The notes beneath the pieces are model-generated. The model saw only the letters and a program-made list of their open reading frames with translations, had not been told where the DNA came from and ran no database searches. The translations under genes and the position numbers were made by a program. DNA of 44,553 nucleotides from an uncultured Clostridia bacterium (lineage in GTDB: Bacteria > Bacillota > Clostridia > Oscillospirales > CAG-272): contig CANRKP010000014.1 of the NCBI GenBank assembly GCA_947631245.1, positions 1 through 44,553 of the forward strand. The letters are read 5' to 3'. Of this stretch, positions 7,047 to 16,274 are shown piece after piece (position 1 is the stretch's first letter; the number at the start of each line of letters is the position of its first letter).

Positions 7047-9440
7047 ATGTCCGAAAAGATACTCGAGCTTCGCAATATCAAAAAATTCTACACAGGGGGC
7101 GGCAACGTCGTCGTAGGACTTGACGGGGTCAGCATGTCGCTCTCGCGCGGCGAATTTGTTGCCGTCACCGGCGAAAGCGGAAGCGGAAAATCAACTCTCG
7201 CCCACGTCATATGCGGTATTTTGCCTTATGAGAGCGGCGAGATGTATTTTAACGGCGAACGCACGTCTCACTTCGGCACTGTCGACTGGGACATCTACCG
7301 CCGCGACAACATCGGCTTCATATCTCAGAACTACGGCATTCTGCCGGGCGCGAGCGTGATGAAAAACGTCGAGAGCGCCCTGCTTCTCTCCGGCATGAGA
7401 AAGCGGGACGCAAGAGCCGAGGCGGAGAGCATCCTGCGTAAGGTCGAGCTTTGGTCTATGAGACGCCGCCGCGCGGCAAAGCTCTCTAGCGGTCAGAAGC
7501 AGAGGCTCAGCATCGCCCGAGCGCTCGCGAAGCCCGCGCCCATCCTTGTGGCCGACGAGCCGACAGGCAATCTCGACGCAGAAAACAGCAGAAAAATAAT
7601 CGAGCTGCTCGCAAAGGTGGCGGAGGAACGCCTTGTAATCCTCATCACGCACGAATTTGCAGAGGCGGAACATTACGCAACGCGCCACATCGTCATAAAG
7701 GACGGCAGGATAACGGCGGACATACCGCTGCGCCGCGCCTCAGCCGTAAAGGAAACCGTGCGCTCCGAATCGAGAAAACGTCCGCACGGTCTCGGGCTTT
7801 ACACCGCCCGCCTTCAGACGTTCGGAAGACCCGTTTGGTCGGCAGCAACTGTTCTCTTATTCACGCTTTCGGCTTTTGCGATTTTCGTATTTCTCGGTGT
7901 TTTCATCAGCAATATTGACGACGCGTCTACATATTTGTACAACAACGCCGCATTCCCGAACGGAGACCCGAAGCGGCTTATAGTCGCCACATATGAAGGC
8001 ACCGATCTTACGGATGAAGATATAGACAGGATACTCTCGATAAAAAATGTCGAATCCGTCGAGCGCGGAGATGTTGCAGCCGACGTACAGTATGCATATC
8101 GCAGGAATGTCGACTTCACCGTGAAATATCAGACGACCCAATCCGGCATAGGCACAATAAGCAAACCTGTCATTTTCATCGAAGATGACGCGCCGTTTAT
8201 AAGAACGATGCCGACAGGAAAAGACGCGGAAGGCGTAATAAGCGAGGGGCGCGCGCCCGTTGGATTTTTTGAGGTCGCTGCCGAACGGGGCAAGGCGGAG
8301 CTCGGCGACTTTATAACCGTCTACATATGCGACAGAAAACATTGGGCAAAGTATGATGCGCTGAAAATGACATTTGAAGTCGTCGGGATAACGGACAAAA
8401 TGTCAGACCTGTGCTTCAGCAGCGACGTCGCCCTCTGCTTTGAATTTCTGAGAGACAATGCGAGCAAGCGGGAATTTGTGATGTGGAGCGACGAGGTCGA
8501 CGAGGGCAAATTTCTGACGCCCGAGAGCTTTCAAAGTGTCATGATGGATCGCCTCTCAAGTTGGAAAGATTATTATGCTACAGAAGAGTTTTCCGCCGCC
8601 GACCCCGAAGCATACGGCAGTGAATTCGTGACGCTTGACTGGGCAGGCGACTGGGGTAGAGAATGGAGCAATAACGGCTGCCACATTTGGATCAACAGCC
8701 CGAATATTGAAACTCCCCTTCCGCCTCACAGCATAATTTCGACAAGCAAAAGTGGCGCTCACAATATCGGCGACGTATTGTCAAACCTCTTTTTCGTCTC
8801 GGAAAAAGACTTTCGCGATATTGTAGGTGACAAGGTAAAATGCCCGCAGATCTCGGTCTTCTTGGACGATTATGCTTTTGCGGACGCGGTGCTTGACCAG
8901 CTTCACAGGATGGGATATCTTGCCGCGTCTCCGTATCGCATAGGTACGTCTGTGCAGGACGAGGAGCTCGCCGCCGAACGAGAACAGACGCTCAACGTGT
9001 GCTTCACGGCGCTCGTGATCATTATAGTGCTTGAGACCATGCTTTTGACCGCGATGTTCTCCGTACAGAAAGAGAGCTACCGAACGCTCTGCGATATCGG
9101 ACTCACGGGAAGTGTCGCTGCCCGCGCCGTATTTATACAGATAATCTCTTTCTCCCTGATAGGACAGGCAGCCACGCTTTTGGGATTGAAGCTGCTCGAA
9201 CGTGCGGGCGTTGAGCGTATTGTGAGCCTCATGCTGTATCTGTCGCCAAAGAACGCATTGGTAATGTTCTCGGTAAATCTCGCCGTGTCGCTCATATCCG
9301 GCACGATCATCGTCCGTATACTCAAACGGAGCACAAATCCTGCGGAGCATGCGCGCCCCGATATCGATTTTGAAATTGAAAATACAGACGACGCCGAAAA
9401 AGAAGGCGGCAAAAGCGGCGGCATTTTACCGAGCACATGA
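7047..9440 (+). CDS. ABC transporter, fused ATPase and FtsX/MacB-like permease (paralogue B)
   Basis: A close paralogue of the preceding gene (797 aa), with the same layout and motifs at the same residues: Walker A 42-50, LSSGQ 146-150 and VLVADEPTGNLD. One membrane segment follows the ATPase at about residue 265-290, three lie near the C-terminus, and a long outer domain lies between. The outer domain is the most diverged part and contains a Trp-rich stretch (DWAGDWGREW). A block just before the second membrane segment is shared with its neighbours (SPYRIG, then ELAAEREQTL). The start is fixed by AAGGAGG at 7033-7039, 7 bases upstream. It lies 60 bases after paralogue A, so co-transcription is likely. 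Divergence of outer domains with conserved ATPases suggests different ligands or hetero-oligomers. Confidence 0.9.
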   Translation: MSEKILELRNIKKFYTGGGNVVVGLDGVSMSLSRGEFVAVTGESGSGKSTLAHVICGILPYESGEMYFNGERTSHFGTVDWDIYRRDNIGFISQNYGILPGASVMKNVESALLLSGMRKRDARAEAESILRKVELWSMRRRRAAKLSSGQKQRLSIARALAKPAPILVADEPTGNLDAENSRKIIELLAKVAEERLVILITHEFAEAEHYATRHIVIKDGRITADIPLRRASAVKETVRSESRKRPHGLGLYTARLQTFGRPVWSAATVLLFTLSAFAIFVFLGVFISNIDDASTYLYNNAAFPNGDPKRLIVATYEGTDLTDEDIDRILSIKNVESVERGDVAADVQYAYRRNVDFTVKYQTTQSGIGTISKPVIFIEDDAPFIRTMPTGKDAEGVISEGRAPVGFFEVAAERGKAELGDFITVYICDRKHWAKYDALKMTFEVVGITDKMSDLCFSSDVALCFEFLRDNASKREFVMWSDEVDEGKFLTPESFQSVMMDRLSSWKDYYATEEFSAADPEAYGSEFVTLDWAGDWGREWSNNGCHIWINSPNIETPLPPHSIISTSKSGAHNIGDVLSNLFFVSEKDFRDIVGDKVKCPQISVFLDDYAFADAVLDQLHRMGYLAASPYRIGTSVQDEELAAEREQTLNVCFTALVIIIVLETMLLTAMFSVQKESYRTLCDIGLTGSVAARAVFIQIISFSLIGQAATLLGLKLLERAGVERIVSLMLYLSPKNALVMFSVNLAVSLISGTIIVRILKRSTNPAEHARPDIDFEIENTDDAEKEGGKSGGILPST

Positions 9441-9500
9441 CAAATGGACAAATATCAATGACAGCGGTCCGCTTAAATTTATACGGTGGTAACTGATATT

Positions 9501-11753
9501 ATGAAAAAAAAGTTGCTTGAACTTACCGACATAAAAAAATACTATGCCAGCGGCAGATCTGTCGCCATGGGACTTGCCGGCGTCAGCATGTCGTTTTCGT
9601 CGGGAGAATTCGTCGCCGTCACAGGCGAGAGCGGGAGCGGAAAGTCTACGCTCGCCCGCGTTATTGCCGGAATAATCAAATATGAGGCCGGCGAAATGTA
9701 TTTTGAAGGCGAAAGAACGTCTCATCTCGACGCCTCGGGCTGGGAGGAATACCGTAAAAAGAACATCGCATTCATCTCCCAAAATTACGACGTTTTACCC
9801 GGCGCGAGCGTCTTCTCGAACGTGGTCTCGGTCCTCAGGATCTCGGGAATGGATAAGGAAGCGGCCGCAAAAAAGGCTGTTGACATTCTTCGCAAAGTCG
9901 AGCTGTACGATATGCGCCGACGCCGCGCCGCAAAGCTGTCGAGCGGGCAGAAGCAGCGTCTCAGCATTGCCCGTGCGCTGGCAAAGCCGGCGCCTATCCT
10001 CATAGCTGACGAGCCGACAGGCAATCTTGACGCCGAGAACAGCGAAAAGATCGTAAAAATGCTTGCGGAGCTCGCACACGACAGACTCGTCATAATAGTA
10101 ACTCATGATTATAACGAAGTCGAGGGATACGTCACGCGCCGCATCACGCTGAGCGACGGACTTATCGTATCTGACGAGCCTGTACGCCCCGCATACGAAC
10201 AGAAACCTGCCGATGCATCTGAAGCCTCCCCAAAAAACAAGCGCGGTCTTCCCTTTTATATCGCAGGACTACAGACAAGGAGCCGTCCTGTATGGGCGGC
10301 AGTGACCGGTCTGGTCTTCGCGCTGACAGCGTTTGCCGTGTTTGCCTTTCTCGGGGTGCTCATAATCAATATCGACGACTCGTTCACATATGAGTACAAT
10401 CCCACGGCGTTTGAAAACGGCGACGAGAAGCGCATAGTAGTCACAACGATAGAGGGCCGCCCATTAACGGACGAGGATTACGAAAAGATGCTCTCGCTGT
10501 CTCACATCGAAAGCCTTGACAGATACGACAGCGCAGTCGACGTACTTTACGCTTACCGTGAAGGCAGGGACTACAAGATAGACTACGACAGCGAACCGGA
10601 AGACGAGTATACATTCGAAAAATACAAAATGCCCGAATCCGTATCGCTTTACACCTCAGCCCCTTACATAAAAACGGTGCCGATCATACCCGGAAAGGCA
10701 GATGCTATCGCTGAGGGCAAAAAGCCCGAAGGCTTTGACGAGGTCGCGGCCGTTTCGGGACACGCCAAAATAGGAGACAAATTCAGGGTCTATCTGTTTG
10801 ACAAAAAGCACTTCGGTTATAAATCGCTGCTTCCCCTCGATGTTACCGTAGTCGGACTTCTTGACGAGGGTGAAGGACTCTATTTCAGCGACGACGTCGG
10901 GGTCTTCTTCATGGACATCGTAAAGGGCAAAACGGCGGAAATGCTCATCTACGATGAAAACGTCGCCGACGGCACGTTCCTGTGCAGCCCGACTACTGCC
11001 GGCATATACAATTCGTCAGTGGAAAAAGGCATCGACCCCATATGGTCTTTCTTCGTGTACTCCGGCGCGAGCGAAAGATATCCGCTCAGGTGGGCAGGAT
11101 ATGACGGATACAACGAAGGTCAGCACGGGTACAGGCTGCTTTCCCGCCTCTACATCATTTCCCCGAACGATTACAAACAGATAATAGGAAACGATACGCG
11201 CGACAAGCAGGTCAGCCTGTTCATTGAGGACTACGCATATGCCGACAGAGTACTTACCGGACTGCACGACATGGGCTATGTCGCGACATCTCCCTACAAG
11301 CTCGGCAGGACGGAGCAGAACGAAGAGCTCGCGGCGGAACGGAAGCAGACGCTCAGCACATGCATTACTGCCCTTCTCGTCGTAGTCGCTATGCAGGTGC
11401 TGCTGCTCACCGCGATATTCTCGGCGGAACGGAACAGCTTCCGCATACTCTCCGATCTCGGGCTCTCAAACAAATCGGCAAAGAAAGCGCTTTTGTGGCA
11501 GCTGCTCCTGTTCACAGCCGCAGGGCAGCTCGTCGGCGGCATCGCGATCTTTGTCAGTGGGACCGCAGGGGTGGAGCGCATAGAAAATATGCTGAAATAT
11601 CTGCCTCTCCCGTATGTCCTGATCCTTTCAGCCGTACATCTTGCGGCTGCCCTGACAGCAGGGATCTTCATACTGCGCGGCATAGACAAACATGTATATC
11701 CGATGGCGGCAAAGAACCGCGACATCCTGATAGACGAAGAAACGGAGGCATGA
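9501..11753 (+). CDS. ABC transporter, fused ATPase and FtsX/MacB-like permease (paralogue C)
   Basis: Third tandem paralogue (750 aa). I use the ATG at 9501, giving MKKKLLELTDIKKYY, because it aligns residue for residue with paralogues A and B (Walker A 42-50, LSSGQ 146-150); an in-frame GTG 15 bases upstream only adds five residues. GGTGG at 9485-9489 is a plausible, weak ribosome site. The topology is again ATPase, one membrane segment, a large outer domain and three C-terminal segments. It shares with A the block GVxRIENMLxYLP between the last two segments. The next gene begins 6 bases after the stop. Type VII transporters work as dimers, so the three could form homo- or heterodimers; that is inference. 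Confidence 0.9.
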   Translation: MKKKLLELTDIKKYYASGRSVAMGLAGVSMSFSSGEFVAVTGESGSGKSTLARVIAGIIKYEAGEMYFEGERTSHLDASGWEEYRKKNIAFISQNYDVLPGASVFSNVVSVLRISGMDKEAAAKKAVDILRKVELYDMRRRRAAKLSSGQKQRLSIARALAKPAPILIADEPTGNLDAENSEKIVKMLAELAHDRLVIIVTHDYNEVEGYVTRRITLSDGLIVSDEPVRPAYEQKPADASEASPKNKRGLPFYIAGLQTRSRPVWAAVTGLVFALTAFAVFAFLGVLIINIDDSFTYEYNPTAFENGDEKRIVVTTIEGRPLTDEDYEKMLSLSHIESLDRYDSAVDVLYAYREGRDYKIDYDSEPEDEYTFEKYKMPESVSLYTSAPYIKTVPIIPGKADAIAEGKKPEGFDEVAAVSGHAKIGDKFRVYLFDKKHFGYKSLLPLDVTVVGLLDEGEGLYFSDDVGVFFMDIVKGKTAEMLIYDENVADGTFLCSPTTAGIYNSSVEKGIDPIWSFFVYSGASERYPLRWAGYDGYNEGQHGYRLLSRLYIISPNDYKQIIGNDTRDKQVSLFIEDYAYADRVLTGLHDMGYVATSPYKLGRTEQNEELAAERKQTLSTCITALLVVVAMQVLLLTAIFSAERNSFRILSDLGLSNKSAKKALLWQLLLFTAAGQLVGGIAIFVSGTAGVERIENMLKYLPLPYVLILSAVHLAAALTAGIFILRGIDKHVYPMAAKNRDILIDEETEA

Positions 11754-11759
11754 CAAAAA

Positions 11760-14297
11760 ATGATAGGTGCCGAAAAACTCAACAAAACATACGACAAACA
11801 CAGCCGTCACGCAAACAGAGTCTTAAAGGACGTATCCTTTACTCTTCCCGACCGCGGGTTCGTCTGCATACTCGGTCCTTCCGGATGCGGAAAAACAAGT
11901 CTTCTGAACGTTATCGGAGGGCTTGACCGTTTCGACAACGGCACGCTCTCTACCGACGATGTGAGCGTTCACGGATACGGCAGCCGGACATATGAGATCG
12001 AGCGCAACCGCAACTTCGGTTACATATTCCAGAATTATTATCTGCTCGACGATCACAGCGCCGCTTACAATGTCTATATGGGTCTGCACAGCCTGAAGCT
12101 CTCTCATGCAGAAAAGCTGCGCCGCGTCAGGCAGGCGCTGAAGGCCGTCGACATGGAGCGTTATATCCATCGCAACGTCGGCGAGCTGTCCGGTGGTCAG
12201 CAGCAGAGGGTCGCCATCGCCCGCGCGCTTGCAAGGCGCCCGCGCGTCATCTTCGCAGACGAGCCGACCGGAAACCTTGACGAGGCGAATACAATAAACA
12301 TCTGCACGCTTCTGCGGCGCGCCGCGAAAAACAGCCTTGTCGTGATGGTCACGCATGAAGAGCGCATAGCGCGTTTCTTTGCAGACAGAATAATCACGCT
12401 TCGCGACGGCGAGATAGTATCAGACACCGAGAGCTGGGAACGCAGCGAGCTGTCTACCGAGGCAAACCAAACCGTATATACGGACGGCATGTCAGTAAGC
12501 GAGCACAATGACACGAGCGACGACGGAAGCGTAACCCTTCACCTCATGCGCGCTCCCGGCACCCCGCCTGCCGATCTAACAGTTGCCGTCCTTGCCGACC
12601 GCATCGTGATCAAGCTCGACGACATGCGCCGCGTTCAGCTCGGCACGTCTGATGATGAGCCGAAAATAGTTGAGGGAAAAGCCCCCGTGCTCACGCTCGA
12701 AGAGATAGACAGACAACAGTCGGAATCGCAGGAGGCCCTCTTCGGCTTCCCGCCGGCGCAGGATGCATCCCCCGGAAGCGGGCTGACGCTTCCCATGATG
12801 TGGAGAGAGGCGAAGTCACTGAGGCACGGCAACGGTCTGAAGCGTATAGGTCTCTTTCTGTTCCTCATACTTCTGACGGCGCTGACGCTGTGGATGACGG
12901 GAGATTTCATTGAGCTGTCCAAAGTTGACCCTGAAGAGTTCGTACTTACAGACTCTCATATCCTGAACATCAATATCGAGCAGGGACCGAATGTCGACAT
13001 AGGTTTGGACGAGAACGGCGAGTCCTCCGGATATGGATATCTCCGCACCCCGTCAGAAATCAGGTTCGAGTACATAGATAATCTCGTGCACAGCGGTCTT
13101 GACATCAATTTTGCTCCGAATGTTTCAAGCCCTCTTACCGTCGAGGCGGCGCTGTTCTCGCAGCTTGAATCAGTCACTCTGCGCGCCCCGTCCTTCAGTA
13201 ATGTTCCGATAGAAAAGCTCGACGAAAGCACGCTCATATACGGAAGGATGCCGGAAAAATATACCGAGATCGCAGTTGACAGGACCGTTCTCGAAGCAGT
13301 CATGAAGTCGAACACCCTTTTCGCAAACAGCGTCTCGAACATTGAATTCTTCCTCGACAGGACGGTTTCATACGGCAGCCGAGACCTGCATCTTCAGATC
13401 GTAGGCATATGCGACAGCGGCGAGCGCTCGGCGTACATGTTCGAGACAACGATGGCGTGCATCAGCGCCGGAGGCGGAAACGTCATCACTATAGAAGACC
13501 TGAAAAAAATGTACCCCGGTCAGTACGACGACATTGAGATAGAGGGTTACTACTGCATACTCAATCTGCCGGCTGCCGGCGAAATATGGAGAGACCGCAT
13601 TCCTGCCCCGGGCGAAAACGGCGTCTGGAATTACCGCATCGGAGAACACATTTTCATGGTCAACGGAGCGGTGGAAATAGAAGAGCTGAGCGCATCCGCG
13701 ATAATAACGCATGAAAAGCTCGAAGAAATAATATTCGGCAGCTTTTCGTCCGGTCCTGTCTCGATATACTGCGAAGACAAGGAAGCCGTCAAGGATTATA
13801 TCTCACATAAGACCAAGGACGAGGAAGACGGATATATTATAGTCAATGTCACCGACCCTTACGGGGAATTGATGAGCAAGTACACAACAGCGGCTCACCT
13901 TCGTGCTGACGCACGCCTTATCGTGACCGTGACCGTCATACTCCTCTGCCTCGTGATGCTTTACCTCCTCTGCCGCACACAGGCAAACGGGAGAATAAAG
14001 CTGCTCGCCGTTTACAGGCTGCTCGGAATACCTAAGAGAAAGCTGTACTCTATATTCTCGCTCGAAGCATTTATATCCGCGCTTGAAACGGTCCTGCCGA
14101 CGACAATCGTCGTCAGCGCCGCCATAGCCGTCATAAAGCTCACGGGAGAGATCGAGCTTGCAATTACACTGCCTTGGTACGCCTCGGCGGCGGCCGCGTT
14201 GATCATCACCGCGTACTTCATCATCGTCTCCGCGCTTCCGCTCATCCGCCTGCTCTCCTCCCCTCCGGCACAGCTCGCGGCAAAGTACGACATTTAA
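11760..14297 (+). CDS. ABC transporter, fused ATPase and FtsX-like permease (divergent fourth member)
   Basis: The protein (845 aa) has the same overall order but is clearly a different lineage from A-C. The ATPase occupies residues 1-225 with Walker A GPSGCGKT at 39-46, a canonical LSGGQ signature at 143-147 and IFADEPTGNLD. An acidic cytoplasmic linker of about 130 residues precedes the first membrane segment (about 365-385). After an outer domain, three membrane segments close the protein, with the FtsX-type stretch AVYRLLGIPKRKLYSIF between the first two. GGAGG at 11744-11748 overlaps the end of paralogue C. A strong terminator follows. Type VII members include lipoprotein extrusion, cell-wall hydrolase control and antimicrobial peptide resistance systems; the sequence does not say which applies. 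Confidence 0.9.
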   Translation: MIGAEKLNKTYDKHSRHANRVLKDVSFTLPDRGFVCILGPSGCGKTSLLNVIGGLDRFDNGTLSTDDVSVHGYGSRTYEIERNRNFGYIFQNYYLLDDHSAAYNVYMGLHSLKLSHAEKLRRVRQALKAVDMERYIHRNVGELSGGQQQRVAIARALARRPRVIFADEPTGNLDEANTINICTLLRRAAKNSLVVMVTHEERIARFFADRIITLRDGEIVSDTESWERSELSTEANQTVYTDGMSVSEHNDTSDDGSVTLHLMRAPGTPPADLTVAVLADRIVIKLDDMRRVQLGTSDDEPKIVEGKAPVLTLEEIDRQQSESQEALFGFPPAQDASPGSGLTLPMMWREAKSLRHGNGLKRIGLFLFLILLTALTLWMTGDFIELSKVDPEEFVLTDSHILNINIEQGPNVDIGLDENGESSGYGYLRTPSEIRFEYIDNLVHSGLDINFAPNVSSPLTVEAALFSQLESVTLRAPSFSNVPIEKLDESTLIYGRMPEKYTEIAVDRTVLEAVMKSNTLFANSVSNIEFFLDRTVSYGSRDLHLQIVGICDSGERSAYMFETTMACISAGGGNVITIEDLKKMYPGQYDDIEIEGYYCILNLPAAGEIWRDRIPAPGENGVWNYRIGEHIFMVNGAVEIEELSASAIITHEKLEEIIFGSFSSGPVSIYCEDKEAVKDYISHKTKDEEDGYIIVNVTDPYGELMSKYTTAAHLRADARLIVTVTVILLCLVMLYLLCRTQANGRIKLLAVYRLLGIPKRKLYSIFSLEAFISALETVLPTTIVVSAAIAVIKLTGEIELAITLPWYASAAAALIITAYFIIVSALPLIRLLSSPPAQLAAKYDI

Positions 14298-14321
14298 GGC
14301 AGGCCCCATACCGACAAAAGC

Positions 14322-14364
14322 AAAAACAAAAACCGGAAAGCTCCGCTTTCCGGTTTTTGTTTTT
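14322..14364. terminator. Bidirectional terminator between ABC cassette and spoIID operon
   Basis: A perfect 19-bp stem (14322-14340 with 14346-14364) with a 5-base loop. The arms carry A-rich starts and T-rich ends in both directions, so it serves the two converging transcripts. Confidence 0.93.
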
Positions 14365-14375
14365 CCATCCAGTAT

Positions 14376-16274
14376 TTAGCCGATGTATTTGTTGTAATCG
14401 TCGACTTGTACGCCGGGGCAGTATGCCTCGAGCATCTCGATATATCCGACGCCCATATCGGCAAGGTCACGCATACCGAACTGTGAAAGTCCGACGCCGT
14501 GTCCCCAGCCCTTTCCCACGATGATAAAGTTGTCGGGGCTCGACGCTGTCGCCGTTTCCGTATATATGTTTTCGGCAGGAGATACTGAGGCGCCCTCTGC
14601 CTTAACGATTCCGTCCGCCGTTATGATGCTGAGCCCGCTGCCCGGATTTCCGGCGACGGTTCCACTGCCGGTGATCACACTGAAGCCGTGCGATATGTTC
14701 AGGTCGGATGTGCCGCTGCTCGTTATAACGGAGAGATTTTTCGCAACTCCGCTCGGCGGTATCGTCTCCTTGTATTTCGTGTACTGAACGCTCCCCTTCC
14801 CAATAACGAAGTTCGCGCTGTTTCCGCCGAATGCGCTCCTTATGTGGTCGCAGCGCGTTATCGTGACCGAACTGCCGTGGATATCGGTTACCGTGACCTT
14901 ATAAACATATGTTGATATGCTGCTTGCGGTCTCGTCTATCCTGACGCTTGCGACCGCGTCTTTTATTCCTGTATATCCCTTGTCATTGAGACGCTGGCAG
15001 AGCTCGGCGGGCGTGTATTCCTTTGTCCAAAACGCCTTGCCGTGATTAAGATAGTCCTCCCATGGTGTCTCGACGCCCGAGAGCCACGCGATCTTGCTGC
15101 CCCAAACCTTTGAAACGTCCGCCGTACAGTTGCCGGCGCTCGACGAATAATACATTGAGGCGAGCTTGCCGTTGCATGTTGTGATCTTGCCCTTTGTCGA
15201 GCTTATGGCCTCTTTTACTTTGGCGTTTTCGAGATATGCCGCGCCTTTATAAACCTGGCAGTTTGACGTCGCGCAGATGTTGAAGCCGTATGACGTCCAA
15301 TGCTTGCCCACCTGATCTATGGCAAAAGTTCTCGCAACTATCGCGAACGCCTTCTGCGACTCAACAGGCCATGAGACAGATATCTCATATGGAATGACGC
15401 CCGCTATGTAGGTTTCAAGGTCAACGACGTTTATGAGCGTCAGCTTGCTGCCGTCTGCGCGCTTGAAAACAAACGCGCCGTCATACACATTGCCGCTGAT
15501 TTTCGTTGTCGTGAGAAACGCCGCCTTGCCGTCCTGACCGTCAACGGCGTCGAGCGCCATAAATGAGGCGTTTGCCCCGTCGTATTCAAACAGAACCTTC
15601 GCCGTCTCCTGTTCGACCGCAAAAGTACCGGTAGATGACGGAGCTTTCACCGCCAGGATCCTGTCAGGGAGCTTTGACGCAACATCCGAGAGCGCGGTAT
15701 TTGCATCGCTTTCAGAAATAAAGCTGCCGACCCGTATCAGAAACGCTCCACCGACATACGTCGGTATCGCATAGTACTCGGTACCGCTTAACGCGGTATT
15801 GACGGCGTCGACCGCCGATCTGAGCGAGGCGGCGTCCTGATATCTATCCGAAAGTTCGAGCCTGTACGCGCCGACGTTAGGGCTTGACGACACGGTGTAT
15901 ACCGTGTTTTTTCCGGCGCCGCTCTTCTTATAATTCGTATCGCATAGCACGGTAACGCTCTTGCATCCATCGAGCCGCCAAAGCTCAGTAAACGTCTTGT
16001 CGTACTTCTCTATTTTTTCCGAACCGACAATAAATCCGTTTGCCGTTCCGACGTTCAGCGAGGAACCGGAGGAAGAACCGTAGTCAAGACCGACAGCTAC
16101 CTGAAAGTCGTCGGAGCCCGCCGCGTTGACATTCATGAAAATGAAGTAGATCGCGGTATAAAGCGTTGTGACTACCGTCATAAGAACGAGCACCCACGCG
16201 ATTATTCGGGTCAGAAGCGTCTTTTTGTCTATTTTTTTCTTCTCTTCAGAAGGCTTTCTTTTACTTGATTTCAT
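14376..16274 (-). CDS. SpoIID/LytB-domain protein with SPOR-like region
   Basis: Membrane-anchored SpoIID-family protein (632 aa). SpoIID cleaves the glycan strands of stem-peptide-free peptidoglycan during engulfment in sporulation; LytB-type relatives modify wall hydrolases. Residues 22-47 form one N-terminal membrane anchor, and about 133-213 resemble a SPOR peptidoglycan-binding domain. The catalytic domain starts near 280 with ETYIAGVIPYEIS (Glu297 is the likely catalytic acid), then VARTFA, NCQVYKG, YYSSSAGNC, and GWGHGVGLSQFG at 589-600. Odd feature: about 65 extra residues (511-578) before the GWGHG motif hold three copies of an S-V/I-I-T-x-x-G unit. The start overlaps the previous gene by 14 bases. 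It is the last gene of the operon. Confidence 0.9.
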   Translation of the reverse strand: MKSSKRKPSEEKKKIDKKTLLTRIIAWVLVLMTVVTTLYTAIYFIFMNVNAAGSDDFQVAVGLDYGSSSGSSLNVGTANGFIVGSEKIEKYDKTFTELWRLDGCKSVTVLCDTNYKKSGAGKNTVYTVSSSPNVGAYRLELSDRYQDAASLRSAVDAVNTALSGTEYYAIPTYVGGAFLIRVGSFISESDANTALSDVASKLPDRILAVKAPSSTGTFAVEQETAKVLFEYDGANASFMALDAVDGQDGKAAFLTTTKISGNVYDGAFVFKRADGSKLTLINVVDLETYIAGVIPYEISVSWPVESQKAFAIVARTFAIDQVGKHWTSYGFNICATSNCQVYKGAAYLENAKVKEAISSTKGKITTCNGKLASMYYSSSAGNCTADVSKVWGSKIAWLSGVETPWEDYLNHGKAFWTKEYTPAELCQRLNDKGYTGIKDAVASVRIDETASSISTYVYKVTVTDIHGSSVTITRCDHIRSAFGGNSANFVIGKGSVQYTKYKETIPPSGVAKNLSVITSSGTSDLNISHGFSVITGSGTVAGNPGSGLSIITADGIVKAEGASVSPAENIYTETATASSPDNFIIVGKGWGHGVGLSQFGMRDLADMGVGYIEMLEAYCPGVQVDDYNKYIG

